Assembly (NCBI RefSeq): GCF_037975245.1
Contig: NC_092571.1
Coordinates: 27,666,564 to 27,730,563 of the forward strand
Source: Apostichopus japonicus
Lineage: Eukaryota > Echinodermata > Holothuroidea > Aspidochirotida > Stichopodidae
DNA: 64,000 bases
Reading direction: 5' to 3'
Made by a program: the position numbers and the translations under genes
Shown: positions 60,050 to 64,000 of the stretch, one piece after another
Layout of the letters: every line of letters begins with the position of its first letter
Numbering within the stretch: position 1 is the first letter of the stretch
Notes under the pieces: generated by a model
The model's database searches: none
What the model was told of the DNA's origin: nothing
What the model saw: the letters and a program-made list of their open reading frames with translations, nothing else

Positions 60050-60113
<64 letters not shown>

Positions 60114-60126
60114 ATATATATATATA
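60047..60126. repeat. (TA)n tract right of the DIRS-like element
   Basis: About 75 bp of TA with two short interruptions. It mirrors the (TA)n on the other side of the element. Confidence 0.95.
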
Positions 60127-63100
60127 CAGTAATTACACTTCATTAGCCCTTTTGAAAAGTTAAACAAAGCAATAATACCTTGTAATCCCAAAAGGTTTCC
60201 AAAATATATCTCTTTTTTTCTGAACGTGACCCGTTAAAGATATTTTCACATATGAAATTATTGAAATGAATCGAAGCGAAACGAAATTATTTAACGTTAA
60301 TGGGGAACGGGAAAAAATATATACTTCTTACCCATCTTGCGAGTAATGATCTATCTTGTAAGTTACAACCAAACTTATTCTGCACAGTTACCTTTTTTTC
60401 ACGAATGTTCGACTCGTTTTTTGTCAATATTTTGTGGCCAGAATGTGGATATTTGCCTACAGTTTGTACATCAAAGATTTCAACGTGTCATATTTATCAG
60501 GAGGGTAGTGATAGGAAAGTTCTTAAGATCCCCATTCAATCTTCTTTCTCCAACCCCACGTGCACCACCCCGGGCAACCCCACCACGACCCTCCTCCCCC
60601 GAGTAAACCAACATCCCTTCAGCCCCCTCCCAGTAGCATACTTTCTCATAGCTCTGCTTTAGTTTCTTTTTCTTCTTCTTCTTCTTCTTCTTCTTTTTCT
60701 TCTTCACATTCATCATATGACGTCACGAGTACTTTAACATACCTTCGAGCACTAGAGTAAACATACCCCATATCATGATCTTCTATATATGTATGTTCTG
60801 TTTTCAACTTTTTTTCTTACGTTTCCCTTACTTTCAATTTCATTATTAAGTTTCATTTTCAATAAAGAATGAAAGAAGAAAAGGGCCCTTGTTCGGATAT
60901 TTCCCTGGGCAATTAAAAGTTCCAACTTTGTTTTACTCTCAGGAATGGAAAGGAAAGTGGCAAACTAGAGTGCCTGCACTTGTCGGTATGTGTTTTAATG
61001 AAGACGTGAATCACAGGAGAATTTTCTCTAACAGAGAAATTAAAATTCTTGCCATACAACCATATATTACCTCATTATCCCCCTCAGCACTTTGAAAAAA
61101 TTGGGTCAATAAAGCTTGACATGAATTTTAAGAAACTTCACGACACTGTGGGAATAATATTCGAAAGAAAATGCCATTTCATAATTCATTCTTCAGGGGC
61201 CGAAATATAGTAGCAAATTATTAAGGATTTTTTTTTTTAAATAAAGGAATTAAAAAAAGTCATATTCAGAAATAGCAGAAAAAACAAAGCCATTCAACAA
61301 TGGTTCCTTTATTGACTATATCCGATAGTTATACAGCATTTACATTAGTTCCGTATATTAATTCTTAATATTAACTATTTACCTCAGAGAGAGGGGAAAA
61401 ACAGAAAAGTGATTTATGCTTAGAGTAATTGCGTTCACAACAGAATTTGAAGTGGTCTTTAAACTGAACTGACCAATTATTTTCTTTATATTGCAAATAA
61501 TGACGATAAAATATAGATAAGTTAATATATTACCGAGTTGCTAACTGCTTGTGATGTAATAGCAATTAAAAAACGATCTGAAATACACATTGAAAGTCAT
61601 AAGGAAAGACATATATTTGTATAAAGGCAAATTATGAATTATTTATTATTTTATGCTAAATTTGATGCAATTATCTGTAGGCTAAGCGTGTCTTCGTTTG
61701 ATTAAATCGTTATTTTATTTTGCAAGTAGTTTTGGTAACATTTTGTGAACATTTTTTGTTTGCAATAGATAACACCTAAAATAATCTATAAAATACAGAT
61801 AACATTAATATAATCATCATAATTCATTGCATAAATGGATGTTAAATATTTCGTGGACTAAACATATTTCCATGAGTGCGTTATTCACTTCCCAGATGAG
61901 AACAAACCTGGACGATTTGAAAGAAATTTTTATCAACTAATTTCATTGATTTTTTTTAGGTGCATGAGGGTTGAGGGCTTTGAGAAGTTGAGAACAGTCA
62001 AATTAATAATAAAGTTCCTTTTTAATCACAGGGAGTCATAATTTAGTATTATTGAAATATATTGTAATATTATCCAAAACTTTTTACGAAATATCCACCC
62101 AAAAAGACCTGTGGGTTAACGGGAAAATGAAACTCTCTATATACTCTTCAAGTTATAGTAACTTATTGTACCATCATCACGTATTATATTCTACCCGTGA
62201 TCTCTTTCCTTGGCGAATTTCAAAAGCAAAATAAACATGAAGTAGATAGCTTCATGTCAATGTAAGGGCCATTAACATCGAGGGCAATTATGGAAACCCA
62301 AAGAGTCCCTGGGACAGATTTCTGGGGGTGCAAAGAAGGTTGTATACGCAATGCGCAGAAGTGACAGGACTTATCACAATTTTAGGAGCGAATGGAAAGT
62401 AAACATGGCGTAATGACGTCTTTAGTCTTATTTCGCTGAAATTTTGACAAACAAAAACAGAATAGTATGTGATACATTTAATTAAACGCTCAATTTATTT
62501 AGCTTATAAGAGAAACTATGACAGTAATAAAATACATTTGTATATTCGAATGAGGCGCTCTAGATGGACATTGCTATATTTGTTTTCTGTATTAGTGTGT
62601 GTGTCTGTATGTGTATGTGTGCAATGCTTACTTTTTTTAATATACATGCAAATGAACAGAGCTACCTCATTTCACATCAATTGTTAAAATGTCACGTATA
62701 CTAGACAAGACTTTGATTGGGGAGGGGAAGGTGGGGGTTGGTAGGAAGAGGTAAGAGAGAAAGGGGTAGATGAGGTGATGAGGTACAGTTTTATTCTACT
62801 ACTGCCATGGTTCATGCAAGATCGGACCCCACAGGAGAGTTATATCTTCAGGAGTTCAGGCCCTGTTTGACACTCTATACATTTCCTTATAATGTAAATT
62901 ATGAAAAATGAAGACAACATTCTTCACAGAAGGCTTTTTCCCGAGCACACGCCCATATTTTTGCCCCGAACCCATCACTTATTCCCCTCTCGACTGTTGT
63001 GTGTATCACAAGATAGAATCAAATATTTCATTCCAATAAATACAAGAAAAAAATGGAACAACCGCTGAATGACCTTTTAGGAGATCTTTTTCTGTCTTTT

Positions 63101-63370
63101 GTTTTAAAATCGTTCAATTTCCCATGCAGTCGCATTTAATAATATAAGTAATTAGGTTAGCTTAAATTCTGTAGAGAATAGAAGCGAAGTCGAGTGGAAC
63201 TTTAAAGGTCTATGTAAGTGAAAAAATAACGACAGATAAAATGTAATTTAATAGGAAATAAATAACTAATATGATCCGCGACTGTAATTTATAAACAGGA
63301 AGAAGGAAGTTTGTAAGTTTTTAATCTTATTTAGTGTAAATGCAAGTTGATAAAATCGAAAATCAAACAT
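60127..63370. other. AT-rich gene-free interval
   Basis: No gene recognised. A (TTC)n stretch lies at 60667-60706, and AT content is high throughout. Confidence 0.55.
60667..60706. repeat. (TTC)n microsatellite
   Basis: About twelve CTT units with small interruptions. Confidence 0.9.
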
Positions 63371-63375
63371 GCGCC

Positions 63376-63394
63376 ATATATATATGATATGATA

Positions 63395-63453
<59 letters not shown>
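63376..63453. repeat. (TA)n with GATAT interruptions
   Basis: TATGATATGATATG passes into about 28 TA units, ending directly at the sequence that carries the hammerhead motif. Confidence 0.95.
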
Positions 63454-63454
<1 letters not shown>

Positions 63455-63478
63455 GTAGGTCCGGGGTTCGATTCCTAC

Positions 63479-63519
63479 CTTCGCCTGACGAGTCCCAAAG
63501 GACGAAACCGGTCGTGAAG
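63479..63519 (+). ncRNA. Type-I hammerhead ribozyme motif
   Basis: The full conserved core is present in order. Stem I 5' strand is CTTCGC (63479-63484), then CTGACGA (63485-63491). Stem II is GTCC / CAAA loop / GGAC (63492-63503), then GAAA (63504-63507). ACCGGT (63507-63512) can form a minimal stem III, and C63513 is the cleavage-site base. Stem I 3' strand GTGAAG (63514-63519) pairs with CTTCGC over six pairs, one of them G-U. All core bases match the hammerhead consensus CUGANGA...GAAA...UH. The very short stem III is a self-complementary ACCGGU, as in retroelement-linked type-I hammerheads thought to act as dimers. The surrounding element is not identified; Penelope-like elements and retrozymes are the known hosts. 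Predicted cleavage is between 63513 and 63514. Confidence 0.82.
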
Positions 63520-64000
63520 TGGCATTTTGCTAGTGTGCTGACCTTTAATAATTTGTGTATTTATTCAATTTAACCTTAAAAAGAAAAAAACATGTCACAG
63601 TACGATATTCGTAACCTGTCAGTTTTGTTCGCTTTTGAGACGAGTTAACGTGAAGTCTCCTTTCTAAGTAATCTTTAAAATAACGTTCTCTATTGGTCAG
63701 ATCTCATGAGGGTATGTGTCGCTTTGATATTATTGGTTGTTGTGGATGGATTCGTTTGAGGTATGCTGCAAGGTCCTGATCGATTCACTTTTGGCCGGGT
63801 ATGCATACAAATCATTATAAACCAATTTAATGTTTTTTATATTATAAACAGAAAACAAGAAAACGTCAAATGACAGGGGAGAGGGGGGGGGGGGAAGTCA
63901 TCAATGTATACCATAAATTATAGGAGATATTACATTTCTGTCATCAAATATGATATGACTCTTTTCCCCCATAGGATGTTCTCTTTGCAGGGTATACTGC
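63520..64000. other. Right end of window, no gene
   Basis: No ORF of note and no second hammerhead before the window ends. A poly-G run lies near 63885. Any element carrying the ribozyme could run past the edge. Confidence 0.45.

Larger units (their letters stand above)
54196..60050 (-). mobile_element. DIRS-like tyrosine-recombinase retroelement, degraded, ~5.85 kb
   Basis: Inverted terminal repeats of about 110 bp lie at 54232-54342 and 59927-60040; both contain ACCTGTCTCCCCACAACC and GACCTCCTTCATTT on opposite strands. The outermost ends differ: TTATAAAACTTACTGG at 54196 and GGGGAACGAAGTAAATA at about 60036-60052. An internal stretch at 54781-54880 joins complements of both outer ends. 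Inverted repeats plus an ICR define DIRS1-type elements. Minus-strand order is left ITR, GC-rich ORF1-like region, RNase H remnant, tyrosine recombinase, ICR, right ITR. (TA)n flanks both ends. The RT is largely missing and two SINEs occupy that region. Confidence 0.85.

Noticed and set aside
63460..63482. tRNA gene suggested by GGGGTTCGATTCC
   Set aside because: No acceptor, D or anticodon arms fit upstream (the sequence is TA repeat); the stretch is better explained as the stem I extension of the hammerhead.

Overview
The window is eukaryotic nuclear DNA from an animal: spliced genes with GT/AG introns, AT-rich intergenic DNA, many microsatellites, tRNA-derived SINEs, hAT-type miniature elements and a DIRS-like retroelement. 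The two spliced genes match TTC36 and SZRD1, and the repeat set fits a marine invertebrate deuterostome. An echinoderm, perhaps a sea cucumber, is my guess; species identity is inference.

Layout. 1-480: a rearranged partial copy of the TTC36 3' region that lacks the last exon. 516-4113: nested foldback repeats carrying two hAT-like elements. 5996-7778: a SINE split by a MULE-like long-TIR element that itself carries a hAT MITE. 9824-11167: an intronless ORF for a 447-aa cysteine-dioxygenase-like cupin protein ending in a CaaX motif. 13476-18436 (minus): TTC36, three coding exons, 184 aa. 21163-32934 (plus): SZRD1, five coding exons, 137 aa, head-to-head with TTC36. SZRD1 introns hold a LINE remnant, a TA-flanked element with recurring 15-bp motifs, a foldback of 22-bp repeats and a 2.9-kb minisatellite of 42-bp units. 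33-54 kb: no recognisable gene; it holds a hAT/Charlie-type MITE, a 590-bp polypurine tract, a 330-bp (ATG)n tract and several (TA)n tracts. 54196-60050 (minus): a degraded DIRS-like tyrosine-recombinase retroelement inside (TA)n DNA, with inverted terminal repeats and an internal complementary region (ICR). 60-63.4 kb: AT-rich and gene-poor. 63479-63519: a sequence matching a type-I hammerhead ribozyme.

The three intact genes do not form an obvious pathway. TTC36 and SZRD1 are divergent and about 2.7 kb apart (start to start), so they may share regulatory DNA. Most of the interest lies in the mobile DNA: six hAT-type insertions with 8-bp target duplications (two of them with one mismatch), three-level nesting at 6-8 kb, the DIRS element whose ICR equals its two outer ends joined, and the hammerhead motif. 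All family names come from reading the sequence; no database search was run.
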